Assembly (NCBI GenBank): GCA_963789355.1
Contig: CAWBKK010000003.1
Coordinates: 199,572 to 263,571, forward strand
Length of the DNA: 64,000 nt
Source: Gaiellasilicea sp963789355
GTDB lineage: Bacteria > Actinomycetota > Thermoleophilia > Gaiellales > Gaiellaceae
Direction of reading: 5' to 3'
Shown: piece after piece, positions 49,097 through 58,040 of the stretch
Layout: each line of letters opens with the position of its first letter
How positions within the stretch are numbered: position 1 is the first letter of the stretch
The notes under the pieces: generated by a model
Databases searched by the model: none
The model's input: only the letters and a program-made list of their open reading frames with translations
What the model was told of the DNA's origin: nothing
Position numbers and translations under genes: made by a program

Positions 49097-50704
49097 ATGA
49101 GCGAAACCGCGCAGGCAACCCGTTTCGGGGCCCGCGAGTGGGCCCTGGCGAGACCGTGGCTCGCCGCTCGCTGGTTCCCGCTCGGCGTCGCCGCGATCAC
49201 GACCGCGACCGCGACCTTTCTCTTTCACCAGCTCCTCGCCTGGCCGCCGCACGAGGACGAAGCGTTGCCGCTCTTCATCGGCCGCCATCCGCTCGACGAG
49301 ATGTTCCAGGTCGTGCTGGAAGAGCGTGGCGGCGCGCCGCTCCACTTCCTGCTCGCCTGGACGGTCGCGCACCTCGACCTCGGGCTCGGAGGGCTACGGG
49401 CCGTGTCGGCGTTCTTCGCCGTGGCCAGCCTGCCCGTGGTCTCGCTGCTGCTCGCTCGGCTCGGCGGCCGCGTTCCCGCGCTGCTCGGGACGCTCGTCGT
49501 CGCGACCAGCTGGACGTTCCTGTTCCACGGCGTCTACGGCCGGATGTACAGCCTCTTCCTCTTCACCGCCGCGCTCTCGTACCTGGCGCTCCTGAGCGCG
49601 CTCGAGCGCGGCGGCCGGCGCGCCTGGGCGTTGTGGGCGCTCGCGATCCTCGCCACGGTCGCCACGCACCCGTATGGCGCGCTCGTGCTGGCGTCGCAGG
49701 GAGCCTTCGTCGTGCTCGCGCGGCGCGAGCGGCTGCGTGAGGCGCTCTGGGCGTTCGGCGCCGTCGCCGTGCTCGGGATCCCGTTCTGGCTGACCGACCT
49801 CGTCCTCGCGGGCCGCTTCGACGCGGGCGTCGCAGCCGGCAGCCGGCTCGACGTCGTCGAGTACGTCTGGCACGCGACCGGGGACTTCACGGCCGGCTTC
49901 CCGGTGCTGCCCGCCGTGCTCGTTGCGGTCGCAGCGGGGCTCGCCGTGCTCCCGCGCGAGACGCGGATCCTCGCGGCGTGTGCGTCGCTCGTTCCGCTGG
50001 CGGCGCTGGTGCTCGCGCGCAGCACCGGATCCCCGGAGACCCGGCACTTGATCTTCCTGCTCCCGTTCGTCGCGCTGGCCGTCGGCGCCGGGGTCGCCCG
50101 GCTCGGCCGCGTCTGGGGGATCGCGACGCTCGCCGCACTGGTGCTCGCGCAGCTCGCCTGGACCTGGGACCGCACGCCCGAGCTGTTCGAATGGGAGCCC
50201 GACGTCCGCCAGGAGGCCCGAGCGGATGCGGCTGCGTACGTCGCCGCGGCTGCCTCGAGCAACGACGTCCTGCTCGGCTACGACCCGCTCTTCCTGCAAG
50301 CGTGGGAGCTGAACCCGGACGTGCCGCTCGTCGTCCTTCCCCGCGCCGACGCCGACCTCGCCCTGCACAACCTGCTCGCGCTCGAGCGCCCGCTCGGACA
50401 CGGCATCTGGGTGCTGGACTCGAGCAAGACGACGAACATCGAGCGCTCGCTCCAGATCCCTCGAGTCTCACCGCGGCCCGCGTCTGCGTTCGACGTGCGC
50501 GACTTCGGGCCGTTCCTCGTGATCCGGACGCGTCAGCCAGTCGTGACGCCGAAGCGGTACCTCGAGCGGGCCGGCCAGGCAATGCTCGTCGGCAAGCGGC
50601 TCTACCTCGGCGACGCCGACATCAACCTCCCCACGATCGAGCGCGCCGCACGGGCGCTACGTGGCTACGGCGCGAGCCGCTCGCTCTCGACGAGCTCGCG
50701 GTAG
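49097..50704 (+). CDS. GT-C-like polytopic membrane protein (ArnT/PMT-type)
   Basis: 535-residue membrane protein with about ten TM helices in the first 370 residues and a soluble C-terminal part. Loop PHEDEALPLFIGRHPL after TM1 has the acidic residues expected of a GT-C catalytic loop, and RMYSLFLFTAALSYLALLSAL is typical of the ArnT/PMT group. It would move sugars from polyprenyl-phosphate donors to proteins, lipids or polymers. No partner gene nearby. The 3' end overlaps the opposite-strand gene by 40 nt. Confidence 0.82.
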   Translation: MSETAQATRFGAREWALARPWLAARWFPLGVAAITTATATFLFHQLLAWPPHEDEALPLFIGRHPLDEMFQVVLEERGGAPLHFLLAWTVAHLDLGLGGLRAVSAFFAVASLPVVSLLLARLGGRVPALLGTLVVATSWTFLFHGVYGRMYSLFLFTAALSYLALLSALERGGRRAWALWALAILATVATHPYGALVLASQGAFVVLARRERLREALWAFGAVAVLGIPFWLTDLVLAGRFDAGVAAGSRLDVVEYVWHATGDFTAGFPVLPAVLVAVAAGLAVLPRETRILAACASLVPLAALVLARSTGSPETRHLIFLLPFVALAVGAGVARLGRVWGIATLAALVLAQLAWTWDRTPELFEWEPDVRQEARADAAAYVAAAASSNDVLLGYDPLFLQAWELNPDVPLVVLPRADADLALHNLLALERPLGHGIWVLDSSKTTNIERSLQIPRVSPRPASAFDVRDFGPFLVIRTRQPVVTPKRYLERAGQAMLVGKRLYLGDADINLPTIERAARALRGYGASRSLSTSSR

Positions 50705-50859
50705 CACGGCGCTTCCTCGAAGGCCGCGAGCCCGGCGGGCGTCGCCCGGTTCCGGTCTTTTGGCCGCAGGCGGCGGGCGGCAGCGATCGCGGCGGATGCG
50801 CCGACGGCGGCGCCGACAAGGAACGAGCGCGTTCGCGACCGGCGTCTCTCCTCGTCCAT
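50665..50859 (-). CDS. Small basic membrane-associated protein, 64 aa
   Basis: 64 residues: basic N-terminus (DEERRRSRTRSF), one short hydrophobic segment (LVGAAVGASAAIAAAR) and a tail GLAAFEEAPCYRELVESE. The ATG at 50859 is close to, and divergent from, the kinase start at 50875. The family feel (SRTRSFLVGAAVGAS) recalls small actinobacterial proteins of unknown role. Overlaps the GT-C gene end by 40 nt. Confidence 0.65.
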   Translation of the reverse strand: MDEERRRSRTRSFLVGAAVGASAAIAAARRLRPKDRNRATPAGLAAFEEAPCYRELVESERLAP

Positions 50860-50874
50860 GGAAGGATCGTAGGT

Positions 50875-51666
50875 GTGATCGTGTGCCTCGGGGATCTGCT
50901 CCTGGACGTGATCGTGCGGCTGTCGCAACCTCTGGCCGAGGGCGCGGACGCGGACGCCGAGACGCGGCTCGGTCCTGGTGGACAGGCGGCGAACGTGGCC
51001 GCCTGGATCGCGGAGCTCGGCGGCGAGGCGCGCTTTATCGGCAAGCGGGCCGACGACGAGGCAGGTCGAGCGGCAGTGGCCGGGCTCGAGCGCTACGGCA
51101 TCGACGTTCGCGGTCCGGTCGTCGGGGGTCGCACGGGCACGATCGTCTCGCTCGTCAGCCTCGACGGCGCTCGCACGATGGCCTCCGACCGCGGTGTCTC
51201 GCCCGACTTCCGCGCCGACGAACTCGATCCGGCCTGGCTCGACGGCTGCACGCACCTCCACCTTCCCGGCTACTCGCTGCTGCGCTCGCCGATCGACGGG
51301 GCGGCGTTGCGGGCGGCCGAGCTGGCGCCCAGCCTCAGCGTCGACCTCTCCTCCTGGAGCGCGATCCGGGACTTCGGCCCCGCCCGATTCCGCGGGCGGC
51401 TGATGGCGTTGAGGCCCGCGGTCGTGTTCGCGAACGAGGACGAGGAGCGGATCATCGGCGGCCCGATCGAGGGGACGGAGTGGGTGCTGAAGCGCGGCCC
51501 GCTCGGTGCCCGCTTCGGCGAGCTCGAGCTGCCGGCGGTTCCGACCGACGTCGTCGACACGACCGGCGCCGGCGATGCTCTCGCGGCGGGTTACCTGGTC
51601 GGCGGCCCGGAGCCGGCGCTGGCTGCGGCGGCGCGCTGTGTCACCCAACTAGGCTCGATGCCGTGA
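50875..51666 (+). CDS. psuK: PfkB-family kinase, probable pseudouridine kinase
   Basis: 263-residue ribokinase-like kinase. VIVCLGDLLLDVIVRLSQPL opens, GPGGQAANVAAWIAELGG is the sugar-binding GG motif and DTTGAGDALAAGYLVGG is the C-terminal catalytic signature with Asp. The stop overlaps psuG as GTGA. In E. coli PsuK phosphorylates pseudouridine for PsuG to cleave; adjacency supports the same role. The protein is shorter than typical ribokinases (about 300), mainly at the C-terminus. Confidence 0.82.
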   Translation: MIVCLGDLLLDVIVRLSQPLAEGADADAETRLGPGGQAANVAAWIAELGGEARFIGKRADDEAGRAAVAGLERYGIDVRGPVVGGRTGTIVSLVSLDGARTMASDRGVSPDFRADELDPAWLDGCTHLHLPGYSLLRSPIDGAALRAAELAPSLSVDLSSWSAIRDFGPARFRGRLMALRPAVVFANEDEERIIGGPIEGTEWVLKRGPLGARFGELELPAVPTDVVDTTGAGDALAAGYLVGGPEPALAAAARCVTQLGSMP

Positions 51667-52556
51667 AGGATCTGCTCAGAGTCTCGGAGGAGGTCGGCCA
51701 GGCGCTCGCGGAGCGCGGCGCGGTCGTCGCGCTCGAGACGACGCTCGTGGCGCACGGGTTCCCGCCCGGCGAGGGCGTCGAGGTCGGGCTCGAGAGCGAG
51801 CGACGCGTCCGGGAGGCGAACGCCGTTCCCGCAACGATCGGCGTTCTCGACGGTGCGCTCCGCGTCGGCCTGAGCGAGGACGAGCTCGGCCGCTTCACCG
51901 CCGAGGCGCGCAAGGTCGGGCCGCGCGACCTCGCCGCCGCAATCGTCCAGGGCGCGGTCGGCGCCACCACCGTCGGCGGCACGCTCGCCGCCTGCCGCGC
52001 AGTCGGGATCGGCTTCATGGGCACCGGCGGTCTCGGCGGCGTCCACCGCGGCTTCCCGGATCCGCCGGACGTGTCGGCCGATCTCGGAGAGCTGATTCGC
52101 ACCGAGGCGCTGATCGTCTCCTCCGGCGTCAAGTCGATCCTCGACGTCGCCGCGACGGCGGAGCTGCTCGAGACGCTCGGGATCCCCGTGCTCGGCTTCC
52201 GCACCGACGACCTCCCCCTCTTCTACGCCGCACACGGCGGCCCACCCGTCTCCGCCCGGGTCGAGTCCGCGGCGGAGGCAGCGCAGGTCGCGCAGGCGCA
52301 CTGGCGCCTGGGCCGTCACACCTCGATCCTGCTCGGCCGCGCCGCCGAGGACAGCCTCGACGACGTCGAGCCGCTGATCGAGCGCGCGCTCGCCGACGCG
52401 CACGACCAGGGAGTCTCGGGCCAGCAGGTGACGCCGTTCGTGCTCTCCTACCTCCATCGCGAGTCCGGCGGGCGCACGCTCGCCGCCAACCGCGAGCTGA
52501 TCGCCGCCAACGCACGTCTCGCCGGGGAGGTTGCAGTCGCCTATGCCGCTCTATGA
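51663..52556 (+). CDS. psuG: Pseudouridine-5'-phosphate glycosidase
   Basis: 297-residue enzyme splitting the C-C glycosidic bond of pseudouridine 5'-phosphate to uracil and ribose-5-phosphate. VVALETTLVAHGFPPGEGVEV, ATIGVLDGALRVGLSEDEL, GATTVGGTLAACRAVGIGFMGTGGLGGVHRG, SSGVKSILDVAATAELLETLGIPVLGF (catalytic Lys in GVKSI). GTG start overlaps the kinase stop. The following gene starts 14 nt before its end. Confidence 0.95.
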   Translation: MKDLLRVSEEVGQALAERGAVVALETTLVAHGFPPGEGVEVGLESERRVREANAVPATIGVLDGALRVGLSEDELGRFTAEARKVGPRDLAAAIVQGAVGATTVGGTLAACRAVGIGFMGTGGLGGVHRGFPDPPDVSADLGELIRTEALIVSSGVKSILDVAATAELLETLGIPVLGFRTDDLPLFYAAHGGPPVSARVESAAEAAQVAQAHWRLGRHTSILLGRAAEDSLDDVEPLIERALADAHDQGVSGQQVTPFVLSYLHRESGGRTLAANRELIAANARLAGEVAVAYAAL

Positions 52557-53511
52557 CGCCGTGAAAGAGCTGACGCTGACGATCGAGCGTGTCGAGCTCG
52601 AGCCGCACGTTCTGCCGCTGAAGCACATCACCCGCCGCACGACCGTCATTCACCTGCACGGCGCCGGCCAGGAGGGGGTCGGCGAGGACGTCACGTACGA
52701 GGAGGAGCACCACGACAGTGTGGAGCTGCCGGACTTCGCAGGCGAGCACACGATCGACTCGTTTTCGGCGCTCGTGGCCGACCAGGCCGGCTACCGGACG
52801 TGGGGCTTGGAGTCGGCGGCGCTCGACCTGGCGCTGCGCCAGGCGGGCCGCTCGCTCGCGGACGCCGTCGGCCGCGAGGCCGCGCCGGTGACGTTCGTCG
52901 TCTCGCAGAGCGCGGTCCACGAGCTGCGCGACCTCTATCCGGAGATCCGCTTCAAGCTCGACGCGAGCGACAAGTGGACGGACGAGGTCGTCGCCGAGCT
53001 GGCCGCGACGGGTGCCGTCGAGGTCGTCGACCTGAAGGGGCTGTACGAGGGCGACTGGGTCGATGCGACACCCTCGGCGGAGCTCTACGGCCGCGTCGCC
53101 GAAGCGTTTCCGGAGGCGTGGCTCGAGGACGCGCGCGTCAACGACGAGACGCGGGCGGTGCTCGAGCCGCACCGGGCGCGGCTGACCTGGGACTTCCCGA
53201 TCCACTCCGTCGACGACGTCGAGGCGCTCGAATGGGAGCCGCGCTGCCTCAACTCGAAGCCCTCGCGCTTCGGCAGCGTCAAGCGCCTGTTCGACTTCTA
53301 CGACCACTGCGAGGCGAAGGGAATCGCCGTCTACGGCGGCGGCCAGTTCGAGCTCGGACCGGGCCGCGGCCAGATTCAGCACCTCGCGTCCCTCTTCCAC
53401 GCCGACGCTCCGAACGACGTCGCGCCGAAGGAGTACAACGACGGCGGCCCGCGCCCAGGGCTGCCACAGAGCCCGCTCGCGCCCGCGTCGCCCGAGCCCG
53501 GCTTCCGCTAA
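52543..53511 (+). CDS. Enolase-superfamily (MLE/AEE-like) protein, atypical active site
   Basis: 322-residue protein with an enolase-superfamily barrel. FKLDASDKWTDEVV matches the LDANGGW metal strand; VVDLKG and LTWDFPIHSVDD may supply the other acidic ligands; CLNSKPSRFGSVKRLFDFYD and GIAVYGGGQFEL match the sixth- and seventh-strand motifs of muconate-lactonising and dipeptide-epimerase relatives. The usual second-strand KXK base is not seen, so chemistry is uncertain. It shares 14 nt with psuG, so may be co-expressed in sugar or nucleoside breakdown (inference). Ends convergently with the GYD gene. Confidence 0.62.
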   Translation: MPLYDAVKELTLTIERVELEPHVLPLKHITRRTTVIHLHGAGQEGVGEDVTYEEEHHDSVELPDFAGEHTIDSFSALVADQAGYRTWGLESAALDLALRQAGRSLADAVGREAAPVTFVVSQSAVHELRDLYPEIRFKLDASDKWTDEVVAELAATGAVEVVDLKGLYEGDWVDATPSAELYGRVAEAFPEAWLEDARVNDETRAVLEPHRARLTWDFPIHSVDDVEALEWEPRCLNSKPSRFGSVKRLFDFYDHCEAKGIAVYGGGQFELGPGRGQIQHLASLFHADAPNDVAPKEYNDGGPRPGLPQSPLAPASPEPGFR

Positions 53512-53795
53512 GCGTCCAAGGCGCCGAGCAGCGTGTCGATGTCGACGAGCTCCAGCGACTGCAGCTTCGCACTCCCGCGGGCGCCGAGCGCGAGCGAGAT
53601 CTTCGCCACTGTCGCTGCGTCCGCGGCCTCGACGATGTTGACGAAGTCGTACTCGCCGAGCGTGGCCCACTGGTGCAGCACCTTCGCCCCGAGCTCCTCG
53701 ACGTCGCGGTTGACCTCGCGCAGGCGGCTCGGGTTCGCCTTCAGCGTCTGCACGCCCTGCGGCGTCAGCGTCGTCAGCATCAGATAGGTCGGCAT
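53508..53795 (-). CDS. GYD-domain protein
   Basis: 95-residue small alpha/beta protein with the GYD motif as GEYDFVNIVEAADAATVAKI and PTYLMLTTLTPQGVQTL at the start. The domain is widespread and uncharacterised; homologues form dimers of the Dabb/ferredoxin-like type. GAGGAG lies 8 nt before ATG 53795, which overlaps the stop of the membrane gene upstream (TGATG). Confidence 0.88.
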   Translation of the reverse strand: MPTYLMLTTLTPQGVQTLKANPSRLREVNRDVEELGAKVLHQWATLGEYDFVNIVEAADAATVAKISLALGARGSAKLQSLELVDIDTLLGALDA

Positions 53796-54466
53796 CAGCG
53801 GCTCCTCTTCGCTCGGGGGGTCGAGTTTACTCTGGCCGCCTGGTCGAAATAGAGCAGCGCGCCGCCGAGGAAGAGGAGCGGCGAGACGACGAGGTCGGCG
53901 ATGAACACAGCGGCGCGAACCGTGTTGTCGGCCTGCTCGCGAAGGACGAACGCAAGCGCGACGCGGGTGAGGACGAAGACGATCACGAGCGTCGCCAGCG
54001 AGCCGAGCGCGTGGATGTAGTCGGCGCGGCAGAGCTCGACAGCGCGGCGGAATGCCTTCCGCGCGGGCGCATCCTCGATCATCACGACCGGCACGACGAG
54101 CCCGACGAGCGCGAGCCACGCGACCGAGAGGAGCGCGAACCAGGGGAAGAAGAACGCGGCCGGCAGGAAGGCAAGCGAGCCGATCACGAACGCGCGGATC
54201 CAGGTGGCGCGGCCCGGCCTGACATCAGCCGCGATCGCCGAGGCCCACGCGAACGCAAGCGTGAACGCGGGCGTTGCGGCGACGAGGATCACGATCCGCT
54301 CGGCAGTGCTCGACCCCAACGCAAACGTGTCGGCTGCGGCGAGCGGCACGCCGAGCGGCAGCGCGATCCGGTAACGGCGGCCGTAGAGCCGGATCGCTTC
54401 CGCGACGACCTGGCCGACGGTGCGCGTCTCGGGGGGCAGCGGCGGGGGTAGCGGCCTGGAGCTCAC
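53795..54466 (-). CDS. Membrane protein of unknown function (YIF/DUF-like), 223 aa
   Basis: 223-residue protein: a Pro-rich cytoplasmic start (VSSRPLPPPLPPETRTVG), then about six hydrophobic segments (ILVAATPAFTLAFAWASAIA, FLPAAFFFPWFALLSVAWLAL, LVIVFVLTRVALAFVL, VFIADLVVSPLLFLGGALLYF). The pattern resembles glycerophosphoryl-diester-phosphodiesterase-type membrane domains or DUF975-like proteins. GTG 54466 overlaps the mqnB stop (GTGA). Function not recognised. Confidence 0.75.
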   Translation of the reverse strand: MSSRPLPPPLPPETRTVGQVVAEAIRLYGRRYRIALPLGVPLAAADTFALGSSTAERIVILVAATPAFTLAFAWASAIAADVRPGRATWIRAFVIGSLAFLPAAFFFPWFALLSVAWLALVGLVVPVVMIEDAPARKAFRRAVELCRADYIHALGSLATLVIVFVLTRVALAFVLREQADNTVRAAVFIADLVVSPLLFLGGALLYFDQAARVNSTPRAKRSR

Positions 54467-55002
54467 GCGCCGGAAGCTACCGCGACGAGCCGCGGCAGCG
54501 TCTCGGCCAGCTTCGCGAACGCCTCCTCGAACCGCCACAGCGTCCGGTCGGGCTCGTCGATCGCGTTCGAGACGACTCGCACCTCTACCGCCGGGACTCC
54601 GGCGAGCTCGCACGCGCGCAGAACCGCGAAACCCTCCATCGCCTCGACATCGACGCCGTGAGCGCCGCCGACGCGGGCGCTCGTCCCGATCGGCCGCAGC
54701 TCGGCCTCCGGAAAGGAACGATGGAGGCGCGCGAGCAGGCCGGGATCGGGCAGCGCGCGCGCCGGCACGAACGGCCCGGCAGCGTCGCAGTAGACCGCCT
54801 CGGAGCCGAGCACGAGCGTGAGCGGCTCGAGCCCCCGGGCGCCCGCGATGCCGACGTGCAGGACGGCGCTCGGGCGCGCCTCCGCGAGCGCGCGGGCACT
54901 CGCGGCGGCCGCCTCGACGGGACCGACGCCGCAGATGAGCGTCCGCGCGCCGCCCTCGACCGGAGCGAGCTCACGCTCCGTCGCGGCGACGACGAGGAGC
55001 AC
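54463..55002 (-). CDS. mqnB: Futalosine hydrolase
   Basis: 179-residue nucleosidase of the MTA/SAH-nucleosidase fold. VLLVVAATERELAPVEG, LICGVGPVEAAAASARAL, VLHVGIAGARG, DVEAMEGFAVLRACELAGVPAVEVRVVSNAI with the catalytic Glu region and Asp near DEPDRTLW. It releases hypoxanthine from futalosine in the alternative menaquinone pathway. GTG start overlaps the pepF TAG by one base. The rest of the mqn set is outside the window. Confidence 0.86.
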   Translation of the reverse strand: MLLVVAATERELAPVEGGARTLICGVGPVEAAAASARALAEARPSAVLHVGIAGARGLEPLTLVLGSEAVYCDAAGPFVPARALPDPGLLARLHRSFPEAELRPIGTSARVGGAHGVDVEAMEGFAVLRACELAGVPAVEVRVVSNAIDEPDRTLWRFEEAFAKLAETLPRLVAVASGA

Positions 55003-56795
55003 TAGTCGTCGAGTTGGGCGGAGAGCTGCTCGGCCTCGTCGACGAGCGCGCCGATCGCGTCCAGCCCGGCCGACCAGAACGCGGGATCGCCGATGTCGAA
55101 GCCGAGCCGCGACGCGAGCACCGCCGGGGGTGCCGAGCCGCCCGCCCGCAGGAGATCGAGGTACGGCTCGACGAGCGAGTCGCCCTCGTCGAGGTAGCGC
55201 CGGTAGATCGCGAGCGAGAAGAGATAGCCGAACGAGTACGCGTACACGTACCCCGGGGACTGGACGAAGTGCGGGACGTAGCTCCACCAGATCCCGTAGT
55301 TGTCGGTCACCTCGACCGCGTCGCCGAGCATCCGCCGCTGCTCATCGGTCCAGAGCTCGGAGATGCGCTCGATCGTCAGCTCGCCCTCCTCGCGACGCCC
55401 GGTGTGGATCGCGTGCTCGAAGCGGTTCATCGCGATCTGGCGGAAAACGGTCGCGACGGTGTCGTCGATCCGGCCGACGAGAAGGTCGAGCAGCGCGCGC
55501 GGATCGTCCTCGCGCTCCTTCAGCTTCTCGAACGTGAGCGCCTCGGCGAAGACCGACGCGGTCTCGGCCAGCGTCAGCGGCGCCCTGGCGTTGAGCAGGC
55601 CGAGGTCCTGCGCCAGCGCACCGTGGAGCCCGTGTCCGAGCTCGTGTGCAAGCGTGAGGACGCTGCGCCGCTCGCCGGCGTAGTTCATCAGCACGTACGG
55701 GTGCACGCCCGGCACCGTCGTCGCGCAGAAGGCGCCGAGCATCTTCCCGGGCCGGAGGGCCGCGTCGATCCAGTCCTTCTCGAAGAAGTCGCCGACGATC
55801 TCGCCCGCCTGCGGGGAGAAGTCGTTGAACGCGCTGACGACGATGTCCTGCGCCTCCTCCCAGGCGACCGTGCCGCCGACCTCGTTGAGCGGGGCGAACC
55901 GGTCGTAGTCCTTGAGCCGGTCGAGGCCGAGCAGCCGCGCCTTCAGCGCGTAGAACCGCTGCGGAATGTCGTTGCGCGCCTGGATCGCGTCGACGAGGCT
56001 CTGAGCCGCCTCGTCCGGGATTTCGTTGGCAAGGTTGCGCGCGGAGATCCAGGAGTCGTAGCCCCGCAGCCGGTCCTCGATCGCGCGCTCGTTCAGGATC
56101 GTGTTGAGCACGTAGCCGCGAGTCCGCACTCCCGGCCGTAGCGTCTCGGTGACCGCCTCGGCCACCCGGCCGCGTTCCTCCTGCGAGGTTTCGCGCCCGA
56201 GCTTCGCGAGCGCCTCGTCGAGCGAGAGGTCGTCGCCGTCGAACGAGACGCTGAGGTCGGAGACGAGCTCGTTGAAGAGCCTGCCCCAGGCGCTGACTCC
56301 AGTGACGCTCTTCTCGGCCGAGATCCTCTCCTCGGGCTCGGAGAGCTGGTGCGGCTTGTAGCGCCGCTGCGCGCGCAGGACCTGGGCGTAGCGCTCGATC
56401 GCGGCGTCGTCCAGCAGCCGCGCGGCGACGTCATCGTCGAGCTCGCTCCACTCGAGGTCGAAGAAGAGGAGCTCGGTCTCGATTTCCGTGTTCCGCTCGC
56501 GCACCCTCTGCACGAGGGCGCCGCGCGCCTGGTCGGTGCTGTCCGCGGCCTGGCGCAGCCGCGCGTATGTCTCGACGCGCGTCGCCGACGACTCGATCCG
56601 CTCCAGCTCCTCGACCGCGTCGTGCAACTCGCCGGCGGAGAGCTCCGCCAGCTTGCCGCGGTAGCGCTCGCGAAACGCCGTCGCGGCCGCGTGCGCCTCC
56701 TCGAGCTCCGACTCGATCCGGGGATCGTCAGGACCGTCGTACAGATCGGCGAGATTCCATTCGACGCTCTCGGCGCCGGTGGTGACGGTGCTCAT
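55002..56795 (-). CDS. pepF: M3-family oligoendopeptidase F
   Basis: 597-residue zinc oligopeptidase. HEXXH motif TLAHELGHGLHGALAQ at about residue 385, with the third ligand Glu in LTLAETASVFAEALTFEKL. N-terminal helical domain (VEWNLADLYDGPDDPRIESE) and PepF domain follow family order. Cytosolic digestion of peptides of roughly 7-17 residues. ATG 56795; 9 nt from the saccharopine-dehydrogenase-like gene. Reads with mqnB through TAGTG. Confidence 0.95.
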   Translation of the reverse strand: MSTVTTGAESVEWNLADLYDGPDDPRIESELEEAHAAATAFRERYRGKLAELSAGELHDAVEELERIESSATRVETYARLRQAADSTDQARGALVQRVRERNTEIETELLFFDLEWSELDDDVAARLLDDAAIERYAQVLRAQRRYKPHQLSEPEERISAEKSVTGVSAWGRLFNELVSDLSVSFDGDDLSLDEALAKLGRETSQEERGRVAEAVTETLRPGVRTRGYVLNTILNERAIEDRLRGYDSWISARNLANEIPDEAAQSLVDAIQARNDIPQRFYALKARLLGLDRLKDYDRFAPLNEVGGTVAWEEAQDIVVSAFNDFSPQAGEIVGDFFEKDWIDAALRPGKMLGAFCATTVPGVHPYVLMNYAGERRSVLTLAHELGHGLHGALAQDLGLLNARAPLTLAETASVFAEALTFEKLKEREDDPRALLDLLVGRIDDTVATVFRQIAMNRFEHAIHTGRREEGELTIERISELWTDEQRRMLGDAVEVTDNYGIWWSYVPHFVQSPGYVYAYSFGYLFSLAIYRRYLDEGDSLVEPYLDLLRAGGSAPPAVLASRLGFDIGDPAFWSAGLDAIGALVDEAEQLSAQLDD

Positions 56796-56804
56796 GCCGA
56801 AAAG

Positions 56805-58010
56805 CTACCGATCCGCGATCCCGTGAGGCGCCCCGTACTCGGCCAGGAGCTCGAGGAAGGGGCCGGGCGGGAACGCCTCCGGGCCGAGCACGCCGGCTCC
56901 CTCCCAGACGCCGGTCGCGAGCAGCTCCAGGGCGACGACCGGGTTGAGCGCGGTCTGCAGCACGACCGCCTGGTGGCCCCATTCGCGCATCGAGTGCTCG
57001 TTGTCGAGCACGTGGTAGAGGTAGGTCGCGCGCGACTGCCCATCCTTTCCCGTCCCGGTGACGTAGGCGCCGGCGCAGGTCTTCCCCCGCATCCGGTCGC
57101 CGAGCGTCGCCGGATCGGGCAGGGCGGCGGCGACGACGTCGCGCGGCGCCACCTCGACGCCCCGAACGCGGACCGGCTCCTTCGAGTCCAGCCCGAGCTT
57201 GTGGAGCGTCCGGAGGACGTCGATGAACTCCTCGCCGAGCCCGTACTTGAAGGTCACCCGGTTGCAGTCGATCCAGCGCGGGATCAACAGCACCTCCTCG
57301 TGCTCGACGTTGACGCACTCGACCGGGCCGATCCCCTCCGGGAAGTCGAAGGTCTCGGGCTCGGAGAACGGCTCCGTCGTGTACCAGCCTCGCTGCTTCT
57401 CCCAGATCACGGGGGGATTCAGGCACTCCTCGATCGTCGTCCAGATCGAGAACGTGGGCGCGAAGTCGTAGCCGTCGACGACGAGGTCGGCGCCGTCGCG
57501 GATCCCGATCTCGTCGATCTCGGCGAAGAGCTCGTCCTGGGCATAGCGGGCGAAGACGTCCGAGAGCCCAGGCTCGACCCCGATCCCGACGAGGGCGAGC
57601 CTGCCGGCCGCCTCCCAGCGTCCGGCGTCCGCGAACTGCGCGTCGCCGAGCTTGATCCCCACCTCCTCGTACGGCCGCTCCGGGTGCGGCTCGGAGAGCG
57701 TCATCGCCATGTCCAGGTAGGTGCAGCCGGCCTCGAAGGCGGCTTCGAAGATCGCGGGGTTGAAGCGAGGGTCGACCGCGTTCAGGATCGCGTCCGCGCG
57801 CTCCGCGCGGGCAAGCTCCGCGATCGCTGCCGGATCGGACGCATCGACGGCCACGGCGGCGAAGCGTGGGTCTCCGGTCTGGCCGGCGGCGGCCTGAGCG
57901 CGTTCGAGAGCGACGTCGGCGAGGGTCATTCGCTCGAAGAAGTCGCGTCGCGCCGCGACTGCCGCCGCGGCCGCTCCGACCCCGCCCGCTCCGATCACCA
58001 GGATGCGCAC
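56805..58010 (-). CDS. Saccharopine dehydrogenase-family protein
   Basis: About 401 residues from GTG 58010 (ATG 58031 would add seven). Rossmann start VRILVIGAGGVGAAAAAVAARR, then DILNAVDPRFNPAIFEAAFEAG and LALVGIGVEPGLSDVFARYA; the second half is the saccharopine_dehydrogenase C-terminal fold. Relatives are saccharopine dehydrogenase or carboxynorspermidine synthase-type enzymes; which one is not decidable here. Divergent from the S9 peptidase, the two starts lying about 30 nt apart. Confidence 0.88.
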   Translation of the reverse strand: MRILVIGAGGVGAAAAAVAARRDFFERMTLADVALERAQAAAGQTGDPRFAAVAVDASDPAAIAELARAERADAILNAVDPRFNPAIFEAAFEAGCTYLDMAMTLSEPHPERPYEEVGIKLGDAQFADAGRWEAAGRLALVGIGVEPGLSDVFARYAQDELFAEIDEIGIRDGADLVVDGYDFAPTFSIWTTIEECLNPPVIWEKQRGWYTTEPFSEPETFDFPEGIGPVECVNVEHEEVLLIPRWIDCNRVTFKYGLGEEFIDVLRTLHKLGLDSKEPVRVRGVEVAPRDVVAAALPDPATLGDRMRGKTCAGAYVTGTGKDGQSRATYLYHVLDNEHSMREWGHQAVVLQTALNPVVALELLATGVWEGAGVLGPEAFPPGPFLELLAEYGAPHGIADR

Positions 58011-58040
58011 GGATGCGAACCTACCTGCCATAGTTGCCGC

